DNA of 64,000 bases. Source: Clostridia bacterium (GTDB taxonomy: Bacteria > Bacillota > Clostridia > Oscillospirales > Acutalibacteraceae). This document shows positions 1 through 10,310 of the stretch, piece after piece (positions within the stretch are counted from its first letter, which is position 1; each line of letters starts with the position of its first letter). The position numbers were made by a program, and so were the translations under genes. Below the pieces are notes generated by a model. It saw only the letters and a program-made list of their open reading frames with translations, was not told where the DNA came from and did no database searches. Where the stretch lies: NCBI GenBank assembly GCA_030532035.1, contig JAUNLX010000001.1, positions 1 through 64,000 on the forward strand, given 5' to 3'.

Positions 1-61
1 ATTATATCACTACTTTTATAATTTGTGTATAATTCTTGACTAAATTTTATATTTTCATTTT

Positions 62-96
62 AAAACAAAAAAGCCCCTACTTTGCAAGCAGGGGCT
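62..96 (-). terminator. Intrinsic terminator of the smc-leuS-mscS operon
   Basis: On the minus strand a stem with perfect ends (AGCCCCT pairing with AGGGGCT, positions 72-78 and 90-96) is followed by TTTTTTGTTTT. It lies directly after the mscS-like stop codon, so it ends the long operon that begins near 11.3 kb. Confidence 0.9.
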
Positions 97-108
97 CTGT
101 CATAATTT

Positions 109-1164
109 TCAAATGTTTTTAATTATCAATTCGCTTTGAGGTATATTTAATTGCTCGAGTACTTTTTTTATTTCAAGGTTGACTTCATTCATTATAACAA
201 AATATTTATCATAGGAATTTCCCTTTATGAAATAAATGAGTTCAATTTTAACTGCATTGTCATCAAAACTATTCACTCCAACTAAGATGTCAACCGTCAG
301 CTCAACTTTTTCTATCGCTTCTTTTATTAAAGTAACGGCATTTTCTAAAGTTTCTTTCGGTATATTTCTGCTTACTATTATATCTTCAACTACTCTTCTC
401 TTTTCTAATTTTGAATAATTGATAATAACATCATCGGCAAGTTTGGCATTCGGCACTGTTGCCAATGCTCCGTCAGCGGTTCTGATTTTTGTATTTTTCA
501 TATTTAAGTCTTCCACTGTGCCTTTTATGAAAGGTGTTTCTATCCAATCTCCGATATAAAAAGCCTTATTTGAAGCAAGGGAAAATGAGGCAAAGAAATT
601 TTGAGCAGTGCTCTTAGCGGCAAGTGAAAGAGTCAAGCCTCCAAGTCCAAGTCCAGTTATAAGCCCGTTTATATTGTATCCGAGTTCAGAAATTATCATA
701 ACTGTTGCTATAGCAACAATTATAATTTTCATAAAATTAGAGGCAAAGATAACTGCTGTTTCATTCATTATATCTGTTTTTTTGAGCAGAGCTTTTGCTA
801 AAAACAGAGATAAATTTGAAAGCAACCACGCAAATATACAAATTATCAGTGCCTTATACAGTCCACCAATGAAATTGTCAATTTTTACGGGAAATTTCAT
901 TGTCTTTAATCCCAAATATATTCCAGTTATAACTAAAAGAGAATATATGGGAGATTTGAGTTGCTTTTGAACTCTGTCTATCTTTGGAAAACGCTTTGAG
1001 ATAGATTTTCTAAATAATCCGAAAATCAAGTGTAAGATTATCGGAATGACTACAGATACTATAAGTACAATAAAAATACCTAAAATAATATTATCTTTAT
1101 TGGCAACGCCCCAAGCTGTGAGGTCGTTTTTGCTCATTTTTAAACCTTCAAATAAACTTGACAT
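109..1164 (-). CDS. MscS-family small-conductance mechanosensitive ion channel
   Basis: This is a membrane channel that would open under membrane tension and release solutes during osmotic down-shock. The protein is about 351 residues with hydrophobic segments near residues 26-49, 72-88, 100-125 and 145-165. These are followed by the Gly/Ala-rich pore helix typical of the family (GLGLGGLTLSLAAKSTAQN, near residues 176-194) and a soluble beta domain with a VPNAKL-type motif. I place the start at the ATG at 1164, because a GAGG ribosome binding site lies eight bases upstream; an upstream TTG at 1185 lacks one. It follows leuS by 10 bases and is the last gene of the operon. The substrate range cannot be read from the sequence. 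Confidence 0.85.
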   Translation of the reverse strand: MSSLFEGLKMSKNDLTAWGVANKDNIILGIFIVLIVSVVIPIILHLIFGLFRKSISKRFPKIDRVQKQLKSPIYSLLVITGIYLGLKTMKFPVKIDNFIGGLYKALIICIFAWLLSNLSLFLAKALLKKTDIMNETAVIFASNFMKIIIVAIATVMIISELGYNINGLITGLGLGGLTLSLAAKSTAQNFFASFSLASNKAFYIGDWIETPFIKGTVEDLNMKNTKIRTADGALATVPNAKLADDVIINYSKLEKRRVVEDIIVSRNIPKETLENAVTLIKEAIEKVELTVDILVGVNSFDDNAVKIELIYFIKGNSYDKYFVIMNEVNLEIKKVLEQLNIPQSELIIKNI

Positions 1165-1174
1165 CTGTTGTACC

Positions 1175-3580
1175 TCATTTAACAACTAAGTTTATAATTT
1201 TTCCCTTTACGAAAATCTTTTTAATGATTTCTTTACCATCTATTGCCTGCTGTACTTTTTCACTCTGAAGTGCTTTTTCCAAAACTTCGTCGCTCTCTGC
1301 TTCAGGCGAAATAGAGATTTTTTCTCTTATCTTGCCGTTAATCTGAACCGGCATAGTTATTTCCTCTGCTTTGCATTTTGATTCATCAAATTCAGGCCAC
1401 TTAGCTTCTTTGGAAAGCGTAGAAGAAAATCCAAGTTCCTGCCAAAGTTCTTCGGTCAAATGTGGAGCAAAGGGATTGAGCAAGATAATTAAGGTCTTAA
1501 ATTCTGCCTTTGTAATACTCTTTTTATCGTAAAATTCATTTACTAAGCTCATAAGACTGGCTATTGCAGTATTACTCTTAAGATTATCAATATCTTCAGT
1601 TACTTTTTTTATTGTCTTGTGAATTTTTGAATCCAATTCATAACTGTCTTTATCTACTAATAAATCTTTGAGATTATATACTTTATCTAAAAATCTGTCG
1701 CAACCTTTTATGCTTGCAGTGTTCCAGGGGGCAGCTTTTTCAAAATCTCCGATAAACATTTCATATAATCTGAGCGTATCTGCTCCAAATTCATTTATTA
1801 TATCGTCTGGATTTACAACATTGCCTCTGGATTTAGACATTTTCTGTCCGTCTTCGCCTAAAAGCATTCCATGGCTGGTTCTCTTTTGGTAGGGTTCTTT
1901 TGTCGGTACAAGACCAATATCATATAAAAATTTATGCCAAAATCTGCTATACAACAAGTGCAAAGTTGTATGTTCCATTCCACCATTGTACCAGTCAATA
2001 TTCTGCCAATAGTCAAGGACTTTTTTATTTGCAAGTTCGCTATCATTGTGAGGGTCGCAGTATCTCAAATAATACCATGACGAACCAGCCCATTGAGGCA
2101 TTGTATCTGTTTCTCTCTTTGCGTCTGCTCCGCATTTCGGGCATTTTGTATTCACAAAAGAGCTGATTTTTGCAAGTGGGGATTCTCCCGTATCAGTCGG
2201 CTCATAACTTTCAACATCAGGTAAAACTATGGGAAGTTCGCTTTCATCAACCGGAACATATCCGCATTTTTCACAGTAAACCATCGGTATTGGCTCTCCC
2301 CAATATCTCTGTCTGGAGAAAATCCAATCACGCAATTTATAATTAGTTTTTCTTTCGCCTTTGCCAGTTTCGATAAGATATTCAATCATTTTTTGTTTGG
2401 CTTGTTCTACTGAAAGACCATCTAAAAATCCAGAATTTATCATCGTACCGTCATTGCAAGAAGTCATGGGGCCGTCAGATATATCTCCGCCACTCACAAC
2501 TTGAATAATCGGCAAATCAAATTTTTTGGCAAAATCATAGTCACGATCATCGTGAGCTGGAACAGACATAATCGCACCTGTTCCGTAGGTAGACAAAACA
2601 TAATCAGAAATAAAAATCGGTATTTTGCTGTCATTTACAGGATTTATCGCATATACGCCCTCAAGCTTTACGCCTGTCTTTTCATGCGAAAGTTCCGTTC
2701 TTTCAAAATCAGATTTTGCAAGACATTGCTCTCTATACTCAAAAACTTTATCAAAGTTTTTTATATCATTTTTCCATTGGTCTACAAATTTATGCTCAGG
2801 TGCTAAAACCATATATGTTGCACCGAAAAGTGTATCTGGTCGTGTTGTGAAAACAACTATATCTGAACCGTCATAAGCTTTAAATTTAACTTCAGCACCA
2901 TAACTGCGACCTATCCAATTTTTTTGCTGTATTTTAACTCGCTCTATATAATCGAGCTCATCTAAATCATCAATAAGTCTATCTGCATATTCAGTAATTT
3001 TGAGCATCCACTGACTTTTGACTTTGTGGACAACATCACTTCCACATCTCTCGCAAATTCCGTTTGTAACTTCTTCATTGGCAAGTACACATTTACAGCC
3101 TGTACACCAATTAACATTCATTTCTTTTTTGTATGCTAATCCATGTTTGAACATCTGCAAGAAAATCCACTGTGTCCATTTATAGTATGAGGGATCAGAG
3201 GTTATAATTTCACGACTCCAATCAAAAGAAAATCCTAAAGATTTAAGCTGTCTTCTGAAATTATTTATATTTTGTTCCGTTACCACTGCTGGATGAATGT
3301 GATTTTTTATAGCATAATTTTCAGTGGGTAGACCGAAAGAGTCAAAGCCCATAGGATATAAAACATTATATCCCTGCATTCTCTTTTTTCTGGCAACTGC
3401 ATCAAGTGCTGTATAAGATCTTGGATGACCTACATGTAAGCCCTGACCAGATGGATAAGGAAATTCTACTAATGCATAAAATTTTGGCAGAGAACTATCG
3501 TTTTTAGCTTGAAAAACTCCGCTCTCTTCCCAATAATCTTGCCATTTTTTTTCAATTTTTTTGAAATCGTAATTACTCAT
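1175..3580 (-). CDS. leuS: Leucyl-tRNA synthetase
   Basis: This cytoplasmic class Ia aminoacyl-tRNA synthetase charges tRNA-Leu with leucine. The 801-residue length is normal for bacterial LeuRS. The HIGH motif appears as HVGH at residues 49-52 and the KMSKS loop begins near residue 580. The CP1 editing insertion carries the conserved segment [19 protein letters not shown]. Two CxxC pairs (CTGCKC and CERCG) form the usual zinc knuckle. The ATG overlaps the rsfS stop by eight bases and has a GGGGGAAG ribosome binding site. No T-box leader precedes it, so it depends on operon transcription. Confidence 0.97.
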   Translation of the reverse strand: MSNYDFKKIEKKWQDYWEESGVFQAKNDSSLPKFYALVEFPYPSGQGLHVGHPRSYTALDAVARKKRMQGYNVLYPMGFDSFGLPTENYAIKNHIHPAVVTEQNINNFRRQLKSLGFSFDWSREIITSDPSYYKWTQWIFLQMFKHGLAYKKEMNVNWCTGCKCVLANEEVTNGICERCGSDVVHKVKSQWMLKITEYADRLIDDLDELDYIERVKIQQKNWIGRSYGAEVKFKAYDGSDIVVFTTRPDTLFGATYMVLAPEHKFVDQWKNDIKNFDKVFEYREQCLAKSDFERTELSHEKTGVKLEGVYAINPVNDSKIPIFISDYVLSTYGTGAIMSVPAHDDRDYDFAKKFDLPIIQVVSGGDISDGPMTSCNDGTMINSGFLDGLSVEQAKQKMIEYLIETGKGERKTNYKLRDWIFSRQRYWGEPIPMVYCEKCGYVPVDESELPIVLPDVESYEPTDTGESPLAKISSFVNTKCPKCGADAKRETDTMPQWAGSSWYYLRYCDPHNDSELANKKVLDYWQNIDWYNGGMEHTTLHLLYSRFWHKFLYDIGLVPTKEPYQKRTSHGMLLGEDGQKMSKSRGNVVNPDDIINEFGADTLRLYEMFIGDFEKAAPWNTASIKGCDRFLDKVYNLKDLLVDKDSYELDSKIHKTIKKVTEDIDNLKSNTAIASLMSLVNEFYDKKSITKAEFKTLIILLNPFAPHLTEELWQELGFSSTLSKEAKWPEFDESKCKAEEITMPVQINGKIREKISISPEAESDEVLEKALQSEKVQQAIDGKEIIKKIFVKGKIINLVVK

Positions 3581-3932
3581 TGTCTTCCCCCGCTCTTATA
3601 AATTCAGCGTTCTTCCAAACGCCCTCCAAATCATATTTTTCACGGCTTGAAGCTGTGAAAACATGAACAATAACATCAAAATAATCTATTATCTGCCAGT
3701 CGTCAGCCTTATATGATTTTGTATTTGCAATTATATTTATTTTTTCCATCTCATATTCAACTTCATCTATCAAAGCTTTGACATGGTTGTTACTCATAGC
3801 TGTGCAAACAACAAAATAATTTGTCAAATCTGAAAGGCCCTCTAAATTTAGTAAAACGACTTCTTCGCCTTTTTTTTCGCCTAAAATATCTGCTATTTTT
3901 AATGCCTTTTCTTTACTTGTCATTGTCGTCAA
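3573..3932 (-). CDS. rsfS: Ribosome silencing factor RsfS
   Basis: Members of this family (DUF143/Iojap) bind ribosomal protein L14 on the 50S subunit and block subunit joining in starvation. The 119-residue protein shows the family core, including [20 protein letters not shown] and the C-terminal [13 protein letters not shown] block. The start is ambiguous. A strong AAGGAG at 3943-3948 is ten bases before a TTG at 3932, while an in-frame ATG at 3923 is 19 bases away; I favour TTG. It overlaps yqeK upstream and leuS downstream. The nadD-yqeK-rsfS order is the standard Firmicutes arrangement. Confidence 0.92.
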   Translation of the reverse strand: MTTMTSKEKALKIADILGEKKGEEVVLLNLEGLSDLTNYFVVCTAMSNNHVKALIDEVEYEMEKINIIANTKSYKADDWQIIDYFDVIVHVFTASSREKYDLEGVWKNAEFIRAGEDNE

Positions 3933-4500
3933 CTCTATAAAACTCCTTTATCATTTCGTTATATAAACCAATGGTGTTTGAACCTATCAGCAAATTATTT
4001 TTAACAAGGTAAGATATTTGAAAAGAGGTGATATAAAAAATTGCTTCATTTAATGAACGACTTGCCTTTTCTCTCACAATATCTACATCTGTATATTCTC
4101 GGTCTTCACTTATTAAATCTGCAACATAGACTACTTTTTCTAAAACAGACATCTTTGGTCGACCAGTTGTATGGTACCTTATCGCATTTATAACTTCTAT
4201 ATCTGTTTCATCTGTATTATTGATTATAAATGCCGCTCCTGCGGGAGCATGTAATAATTTATCGTTTTCCAACTCATCGTCGTTTATTTGAATTCCAGCC
4301 GTCTTTATTTCAAGCAATTGGTTTTCTCGGCTTTCATTTTTCATAATATCGTGTAATAATCCCGCTTTATATGCTCTATCCACATCGACATTATATAGTT
4401 TTGCGAGTGATTTTGAAGCTTTCGCCACCATTAAAGAGTGATTTAGTCTTTTACCCACGAGTTTTGAATATAGAATTTGCTTAATTTGCTCTTCAGTCAA
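3913..4500 (-). CDS. yqeK: HD-domain phosphohydrolase YqeK (putative symmetrical Ap4A hydrolase)
   Basis: YqeK-family HD proteins are known in Firmicutes as metal-dependent diadenosine tetraphosphate hydrolases producing ADP. The 195-residue protein has the HD signature HDIMKNE near residue 51, an early histidine in RLNHSLMVA, and a second metal-ligand region (AIRYHTTGRPKMSVLEKVVYVADL, residues not all shown to be ligands). The start is a TTG at 4500, preceded by GGGG eight bases upstream and overlapping the nadD stop. It sits between nadD and rsfS, the usual context. Confidence 0.9.
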   Translation of the reverse strand: MTEEQIKQILYSKLVGKRLNHSLMVAKASKSLAKLYNVDVDRAYKAGLLHDIMKNESRENQLLEIKTAGIQINDDELENDKLLHAPAGAAFIINNTDETDIEVINAIRYHTTGRPKMSVLEKVVYVADLISEDREYTDVDIVREKASRSLNEAIFYITSFQISYLVKNNLLIGSNTIGLYNEMIKEFYRVDDNDK

Positions 4501-5116
4501 AATACATTCCCCGCTCTATTATATATTCATAGACATCTTTGTTTAGATACTCTTGCGCTCTCAAATCCTTATTATATATTAACTTTCTGATTTTTGAAGA
4601 ACTGATTTCAATCGGTTCAAAATCTAAAAATTTAATTTTTTCATTTTCAATTTTTGACTTAAATTTTTTATTCATATCAATTTGGAATTTTTCAGAATCT
4701 TCTTTTCTGGAAGCACCTATCAAAGTTACAAGTGAAAAAATCTTTTCATAATCTTTCCAACTGTCAAAGGACAGAGCCATATCTGAACCGACGATTAAAT
4801 CTACACTCAAATCTTTATATTTATTAAAAAGATAATTTAGAGTATCTATAGTATAACTTTTTTGCGGTCTTGACAATTCAAAGTCAGAAATAAAAATTTC
4901 TGTTTTTTCACAGTGTAAATCAAAATTCAATTTACACATTTCATAACGCTCCAAAGCTGTCGCACCTACAATTTTTTTCCCCTCTCTATGAGGTGGTACT
5001 CGTGACGGCATAATTACAAGCATATCTGGTTCATAAACTTCAAGATATTTAATTGCAAGTTTTCTATGTCCTAAATGTGGCGGATTGAAACTACCACCAA
5101 AAAGACCTATTTTCAA
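4493..5116 (-). CDS. nadD: Nicotinate-nucleotide adenylyltransferase
   Basis: NadD transfers AMP from ATP to nicotinate mononucleotide to form deamido-NAD in NAD synthesis. The protein is 207 residues. It begins with the nucleotidyltransferase signature GLFGGSFNPPHLGHRKLA and carries the C-terminal ISSSKIRKLI motif that closes the ATP site. The start codon is TTG at 5116, supported by an AGAGAGG five bases upstream and by the invariant N-terminal MKIGLFGG spacing. It overlaps rdgB by four bases and yqeK by eight. NadK at 21.5 kb supplies the later NADP step. Confidence 0.95.
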   Translation of the reverse strand: MKIGLFGGSFNPPHLGHRKLAIKYLEVYEPDMLVIMPSRVPPHREGKKIVGATALERYEMCKLNFDLHCEKTEIFISDFELSRPQKSYTIDTLNYLFNKYKDLSVDLIVGSDMALSFDSWKDYEKIFSLVTLIGASRKEDSEKFQIDMNKKFKSKIENEKIKFLDFEPIEISSSKIRKLIYNKDLRAQEYLNKDVYEYIIERGMYFD

Positions 5117-5709
5117 ATTTCCCTCTCTTTTAATTTTTCAAGTAATTTTTCAAGCGCTATTTTTCTATGAGAAATTTTATTCTTTTCCTCTGCACTCATC
5201 TGAGCAAAAGTCTTATCATCATTAAATAAAAAAATGGGATCATACCCAAATCCAGATTCACCTTTTTTCTCAAAAGCAATTTTGCCTTTTACAGTTCCCC
5301 GCGTCTCTATTTTTTCTCCATTTGGAAAAATCATACAAATCGCACAGACAAATTGTGCTGTTCGATCTTCTTTTTTTACTCCCTGTAAATTTGTCAAAAG
5401 CTTATTGATATTTTCTTCGTCATCTTTAAATTCACCTGCATATCTTGCCGAATAAATACCGGGGGCTCCGCCAAGAGCGTCAACTGATAATCCTGAATCA
5501 TCGGCAATTACAGGAACTTTCACTAATTTGTGTAAATAATCTGCTTTTTTAAATGCATTTCCCTCAAATGTATCTGCATCCTCGACTATTTCGCCTACAT
5601 CCATTCCTATATCGCTCGGTATAATCACATTAAAACCTGCAGATTTCAAAATCTGGTTAAATTCTCTTTTTTTATTTTTATTTCCGCTCGAAAGCAATAA
5701 ATCTGTCAT
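5113..5709 (-). CDS. rdgB: XTP/dITP diphosphatase (non-canonical purine NTPase, HAM1 family)
   Basis: The enzyme hydrolyses XTP, ITP and dITP to monophosphates and keeps deaminated purines out of nucleic acids. The 198-residue protein starts with the family motif SSGNKNKKREF. It holds the catalytic segment DDSGLSVDALGGAPGIYSAR with its metal-binding aspartates, and ends with FGYDPIFL and MSAEEKNKISHR. The ATG at 5709 follows AGGA. It is translationally coupled to nadD, as in many Firmicutes. Confidence 0.95.
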   Translation of the reverse strand: MTDLLLSSGNKNKKREFNQILKSAGFNVIIPSDIGMDVGEIVEDADTFEGNAFKKADYLHKLVKVPVIADDSGLSVDALGGAPGIYSARYAGEFKDDEENINKLLTNLQGVKKEDRTAQFVCAICMIFPNGEKIETRGTVKGKIAFEKKGESGFGYDPIFLFNDDKTFAQMSAEEKNKISHRKIALEKLLEKLKEREI

Positions 5710-5718
5710 CTTAATTTC

Positions 5719-6732
5719 CTATTTGAAAAGATTTTTAAATGAAAACTTTTTCTTTTCTTCTTTTTCTTCTTCTTTTTTAACTTCTTTTTCTTCCTCTTTT
5801 ATGAGGTCCTCAATTGTTTCATCTTCATTAAAGAGACTCTTTGCATATGCAGACGACTTAAAGGGAAGCATATCATCTATCTGCTCGCCCACTCCTATAA
5901 ATTTAACAGGTAGATTCAGTTCATCTCTAATAGTTAAGACAATTCCGCCCTTAGCAGTCCCGTCAAGCTTAGTCAAAATAATACCACTTATATCTGCTAC
6001 CTGCATAAATTCTTTGGCTTGATTTACGGCATTTTGTCCAGTCGTAGCATCTAAAACTAAGAAAATTTCTCTATCTGAATAAGGCAATTCTCTATCTATA
6101 ACCTTATAGATTTTATTTAATTCTTCCATTAAATTTTTCTTGTTATGAAGTCTGCCCGCTGTATCACAAATAATAACATCGGCATTTCTACTTTTCCCTG
6201 CATTTATCGTATCGAAAACAACTGCCGCTGGGTCAGAACCCTCAGACTGTTTTACCATATCTACTCCGGCTCTATTTGCCCATTCTCCTAATTGATCAAT
6301 GGCAGCCGCTCTAAAAGTATCTGCAGCACCTAAAATTACATTCTTGCCTTGAGATTTAAAATAAGCTGCCATTTTGCCAATTGTCGTAGTTTTGCCAACT
6401 CCATTTACACCAATTACTAAAACAACGGCGGGAACAGTTACAAAGTCAATTGTTTCATCGGGACCTAAAAGCTCGGTTATAACTTCCTCGATTAATTTTT
6501 TGACTTCTGCTTTATCGTGAACATTTCGCTCTTTGACCTTTTCTTTTACTCTGTCAATTATCTTTTGAGATGTATATGCACCAACATCACTCACAATTAA
6601 AATTTCTGTGAGTTCTTCATATAAATCATCTTCAATGGCGTCGAAAGTATCTAAAACATCATCTATATTATTTTGCAGATTATCTCTCGTTTTTTTGAGT
6701 CCAAAACTTACCTTTTTATTAAAAATTCCCAA
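5719..6732 (-). CDS. ftsY: Signal recognition particle receptor FtsY
   Basis: FtsY is the membrane-associated SRP-receptor GTPase that docks SRP-ribosome complexes at SecYEG. The NG domain shows G1 (GVNGVGKTTTIGK), the insertion-box motif DTFRAAAIDQL, G3 (DTAGRLHNKKNLMEEL) and G4 (TKLDGTAKGG). The TTG start at 6732 has an AGGGGG site seven bases upstream. The acidic N-terminal A domain of many FtsY proteins is missing. Instead the protein extends about 35 residues past the usual C-terminus (about 303-337) as a Glu/Lys-rich tail ending in KKKFSFKNLFK. smc lies 11 bases upstream, the normal order. Confidence 0.95.
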   Translation of the reverse strand: MGIFNKKVSFGLKKTRDNLQNNIDDVLDTFDAIEDDLYEELTEILIVSDVGAYTSQKIIDRVKEKVKERNVHDKAEVKKLIEEVITELLGPDETIDFVTVPAVVLVIGVNGVGKTTTIGKMAAYFKSQGKNVILGAADTFRAAAIDQLGEWANRAGVDMVKQSEGSDPAAVVFDTINAGKSRNADVIICDTAGRLHNKKNLMEELNKIYKVIDRELPYSDREIFLVLDATTGQNAVNQAKEFMQVADISGIILTKLDGTAKGGIVLTIRDELNLPVKFIGVGEQIDDMLPFKSSAYAKSLFNEDETIEDLIKEEEKEVKKEEEKEEKKKFSFKNLFK

Positions 6733-6743
6733 AACTTCGCCCC

Positions 6744-9700
6744 CTAAATTTTCATTTTACTTTCTATTTCTTTTAAATCCATAAGTAAGAGCTTAGAAAC
6801 GCCCTCTTCTTGCATGGTAACACCGTAGAGTCTGTCTGCCTCTTCCATTGTTCCGCGCCTGTGTGTTATCAAGATAAATTGTGTTTTATCAGTCATTTTT
6901 CTAACATATGCCGCAAATTTTGCAACATTCACATCATCAAGTGCCGCTTCAACTTCATCAAAAATACAAAACGGAGATGGATTTACTTTCAAAATCGCAA
7001 ATAAAAGACAAATTGCCGCAATTCCCTTTTCTCCACCAGATAATAAGCTTATATTTTGAACATTTTTCCCCGGTGGCTGTACGCTTATATTTATATTGCT
7101 TTCAAGAATATCTTCATCATTTTCAATTTCAAGACTCGCTTTACCACCTGAAAACATCTCTACAAAGACAGTTTGGAAAGCTTTGTTGATTTTTTCAAAT
7201 TCTGTCTTAAATCGCTTTGTCATTGTATTTGTGAGTTCTCTGCTTAATTTAAGTAATTTCGCCTTAGCTTTTTCAATATCTTCAATTTGCTTTGTATATT
7301 CTTTATATCTTTCGTCTAATTCCTTAAACTCTTCTATTGCTCCAACATTTATATTTCCGAGTTTTCTTATTTTTTCTTTGAGTAAACCTATCTGCAGACG
7401 AGTTTGACTGATATTGTCTGTTTTTTCAGCCTCTTCTCTTGCACCTGCAATAGTCAGAGAATATTCTTCATATAATTTACGATTGGTTTCTTCATAATTT
7501 TCTCTTTCATTTGCAAGTTTTTCTCTTAATCTTGAAAGTTCTCCCGTTGTCTTTTCTCTGTCTTCCATTTGAATTTTTTCAAGATTTCTCAAATTGGTAA
7601 TAGCTTTCTCAAAATCGGAAGATTTTTTCAAAATTTCTTCTATTTTTTCATTGTCAGATATTATTTTTTTATCAATTTCAGAAATTTTTTCATTAATTTT
7701 TTCTTTTTCTTCTCTGTATAAATTTATCTGGCTTAAAATACTTTCCTTTTCTTCATTTAAACGAGATATTTTTTCGTCGCTGTCACGCATTGATGAATTT
7801 AATCCATCAAGTATATATTTTTTATTTTCTATTTCTTTTTCAAAAGCAATTATTTCTTTTTCAAATTGTATCAGTCGTTCAGAAAGATTTTCGCTCTTTG
7901 AATCTGTTTTTTCTTCACTTACTTGAGATAAAGATTTTTTGAGTTCTTCATTTTTTTCATTTAAGTCTTTTATTTTGATTTTTATCTCTTCTGAGATATT
8001 TTTATTTTTTTCAAGTCTTTCTATGACAAAAGCTTTATCAGAATTTAAAATTTCCAAAGCTTTTTCTCTTTCAGATATTCTCTCTTTTAAGCTCCTTAGC
8101 CTTTCTTCGCCGACAAGAAAAGCTTGATTTATTCTCTGCATATCTCCATTTGCACCGTCAAAATCAGCATTTATTTTTGCGAGTGCAGATAATTGCTCTT
8201 TGTATTCTCCGGCAATCTGTGACAGCTTTTCCTCTTCTTTTTCAAAATTTGACTGTAATTTTGCAATTTTGTCTTTTATAGAAAGTAATCCAGAAGTTTT
8301 TACCTTTGAACCACCGGTAACAGAGCCTCCAACGCCAATAATTTGACCGTCTAACGTTACTATTCTGAATCTATTTTTATATTTTTTTGCCAATTTAAAA
8401 CCGTTGTCTATCGTATCGACAACAACCACTCGCCCAAGCAAAAATTCAACAATTTGTCTGTGTCTATCTTTGCTTTCAACGAGATTAGAAGCAATATCAA
8501 TTACTCCGTCATTTGAAGTTATTCCACTTTCATTTAATTGTCTTGCCTTTATTGTATCAACTGGTAAAAAAGTCAATCTTCCCATATTTTTATCTTTTAG
8601 GAATTTGACTGCTTTTTTAGCGGAAATATTACTGTCTGTAATAAAGTTTTGAATGGCTGCTCCTAAAGCAGTTTCTATAGCTAAAGAATATTCCGATTTG
8701 GTCTTGATGTTTTCACTGAGTGAACCCTCAATACCTGCAAGCATTCCACTTTTTACAGCTTTTGAAAAAGAAACTGCCGACTTTGACCAACCACCCAAAT
8801 TATTTTGGTATGTTATCTGCATTGCCAGTTCATTTTTCAATTTGAATATATTCTCTTTGAGCTGTTCTATTTTTTCTCTGGTATTTTCTACCTTTTCAGT
8901 CTGTTTATTTTTGCGCATTTCATATCCTGACAAGATATTTGTAACGCTCTTGAGATTTTTTTGCGATTCTTCAAAAGCTTTTTCTTCAGACTGTAAATCT
9001 TTTATTAAAGAAGTCTTGGCTTCATTTTGTTCTTTTATTTTGAGATCTGCCTGTTTTAAATCTTCATTTAACTCATTTATCAAAATTTCATTGGCAGAAT
9101 TTTCAAGATTGAGTTGTGATAATTTGGAAGTATTAATGTCGATAAGATTTTGGATTCCCATGGTCTTATTTGTTTCTTCTTGCATTAGATCATTGAGGGA
9201 TTCCAGCTCTTTGCTTGTGTCGGAATGTTCCTTTTCTAACTTTTCTTTTTCTGTGACAAGTTCATCTACTTTACAGGACAATTCATCTACTCGAGATTGA
9301 ACTTCTTCCTTAGAGCCACCTGAAAAATCAATCTCATTTTCAATTCTCTGCACATCACGCATTGAATTTTCAATATTATTGTCTGTAACTGCAAATTGAG
9401 AATTTAGCGAAGACTTTTCTTCGTTCATTTTAACGATGGCATTTTTCAAAGCTTCCACAGCCATAGCTGTTTCTTGATTTTCATCTGTCTGTTCTTCTAT
9501 TTGTCTTTCTGTTTCAGCTAAATTTTTATTTATATTTTCATACTCTACTTCATTTATATCGAGTTTATGTTCAATTTCCTTTACCTTAGATTCAATTTCA
9601 GACAAGAGTGTAAGTCTCAAGGAAACATCTAATTTCCTTAAGTCATTTGCATATACAAGATATGCCTCCGCTTTTTCTTTTTGCCTTTTGAGAGGCAAAT

Positions 9701-10304
9701 ATCTGTCTTTTATTTCAGCATATATATCTTTAAGCCTTATGAGATTTTCTTCTGCTGCCTCTATTTTTCTGACTGCTTCAATTTTTTTGAAACGCAGCTG
9801 TGAAATTCCCACAGCTTCATCAAAAATTTCTCTTCTATCTTTACCAGCAGATGAAACTAAATTTTCAATTTTTCCCTGTGAAACTATGGAATATCCATTT
9901 TTACCGATACCTGTATCGAAAAATAGCTCATATATATCTCTGAGTTTGACTTTTTTATCATTTATTTGATATTCACTTTCGCCACTTCGATAATAAGTTC
10001 GGGAAATACAAACCTCTTTTTTATTTAATTTTAGAGAATTATCTTCATCTTCTAAAAAAATTTTTACTTGAGCAAATCCCTTTGCCGTCCTTTGATCAGT
10101 TCCACTAAAGATGACATCGGTCATTTTAGAGGCTCTTAAAGTTTTAGTGCTCTGATCTCCAAGCACCCATCTAACTGCATCAGAAACATTGCTCTTGCCA
10201 CTTCCATTGGGGCCGACAACAGCAGTAAGTCCCCGATCAAAGACAAGTTTTGTCTTATCGGGGAAAGATTTAAATCCTTGAATTTCCAATGCTTTTAATA
10301 TCAT
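6744..10304 (-). CDS. smc: Chromosome segregation protein SMC
   Basis: SMC is the ATPase of the bacterial condensin complex that loads at ParB sites and extrudes DNA loops. The 1186-residue protein has the canonical layout. Walker A (GPNGSGKS) is at residues 31-38, then a long coiled coil, a hinge near residues 520-660, a second coiled coil, the ABC signature LLSGGEKG and Walker B with the D-loop (CIFDEVEAALDD). It is co-transcribed with rnc and ftsY, as in most Firmicutes. The ribosome binding site before the ATG at 10304 is weak, so translation may couple to rnc, whose stop is 6 bases away. Confidence 0.98.
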   Translation of the reverse strand: MILKALEIQGFKSFPDKTKLVFDRGLTAVVGPNGSGKSNVSDAVRWVLGDQSTKTLRASKMTDVIFSGTDQRTAKGFAQVKIFLEDEDNSLKLNKKEVCISRTYYRSGESEYQINDKKVKLRDIYELFFDTGIGKNGYSIVSQGKIENLVSSAGKDRREIFDEAVGISQLRFKKIEAVRKIEAAEENLIRLKDIYAEIKDRYLPLKRQKEKAEAYLVYANDLRKLDVSLRLTLLSEIESKVKEIEHKLDINEVEYENINKNLAETERQIEEQTDENQETAMAVEALKNAIVKMNEEKSSLNSQFAVTDNNIENSMRDVQRIENEIDFSGGSKEEVQSRVDELSCKVDELVTEKEKLEKEHSDTSKELESLNDLMQEETNKTMGIQNLIDINTSKLSQLNLENSANEILINELNEDLKQADLKIKEQNEAKTSLIKDLQSEEKAFEESQKNLKSVTNILSGYEMRKNKQTEKVENTREKIEQLKENIFKLKNELAMQITYQNNLGGWSKSAVSFSKAVKSGMLAGIEGSLSENIKTKSEYSLAIETALGAAIQNFITDSNISAKKAVKFLKDKNMGRLTFLPVDTIKARQLNESGITSNDGVIDIASNLVESKDRHRQIVEFLLGRVVVVDTIDNGFKLAKKYKNRFRIVTLDGQIIGVGGSVTGGSKVKTSGLLSIKDKIAKLQSNFEKEEEKLSQIAGEYKEQLSALAKINADFDGANGDMQRINQAFLVGEERLRSLKERISEREKALEILNSDKAFVIERLEKNKNISEEIKIKIKDLNEKNEELKKSLSQVSEEKTDSKSENLSERLIQFEKEIIAFEKEIENKKYILDGLNSSMRDSDEKISRLNEEKESILSQINLYREEKEKINEKISEIDKKIISDNEKIEEILKKSSDFEKAITNLRNLEKIQMEDREKTTGELSRLREKLANERENYEETNRKLYEEYSLTIAGAREEAEKTDNISQTRLQIGLLKEKIRKLGNINVGAIEEFKELDERYKEYTKQIEDIEKAKAKLLKLSRELTNTMTKRFKTEFEKINKAFQTVFVEMFSGGKASLEIENDEDILESNINISVQPPGKNVQNISLLSGGEKGIAAICLLFAILKVNPSPFCIFDEVEAALDDVNVAKFAAYVRKMTDKTQFILITHRRGTMEEADRLYGVTMQEEGVSKLLLMDLKEIESKMKI

Positions 10305-10310
10305 CTATAC

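Noticed and set aside
3580-3600. T-box leader before leuS, and likewise for tyrS and proS
   Set aside because: leuS overlaps rsfS, tyrS overlaps recN and proS is 18 bases from acpP. There is no room for, nor any trace of, the conserved T-box element.
8653-9300. 215-codon plus-strand open frame
   Set aside because: It lies entirely antisense to the coiled coil of smc. The translation is Ser/Phe-rich low-complexity sequence typical of a shadow of Glu/Lys/Leu-rich codons, and it lacks a ribosome binding site.
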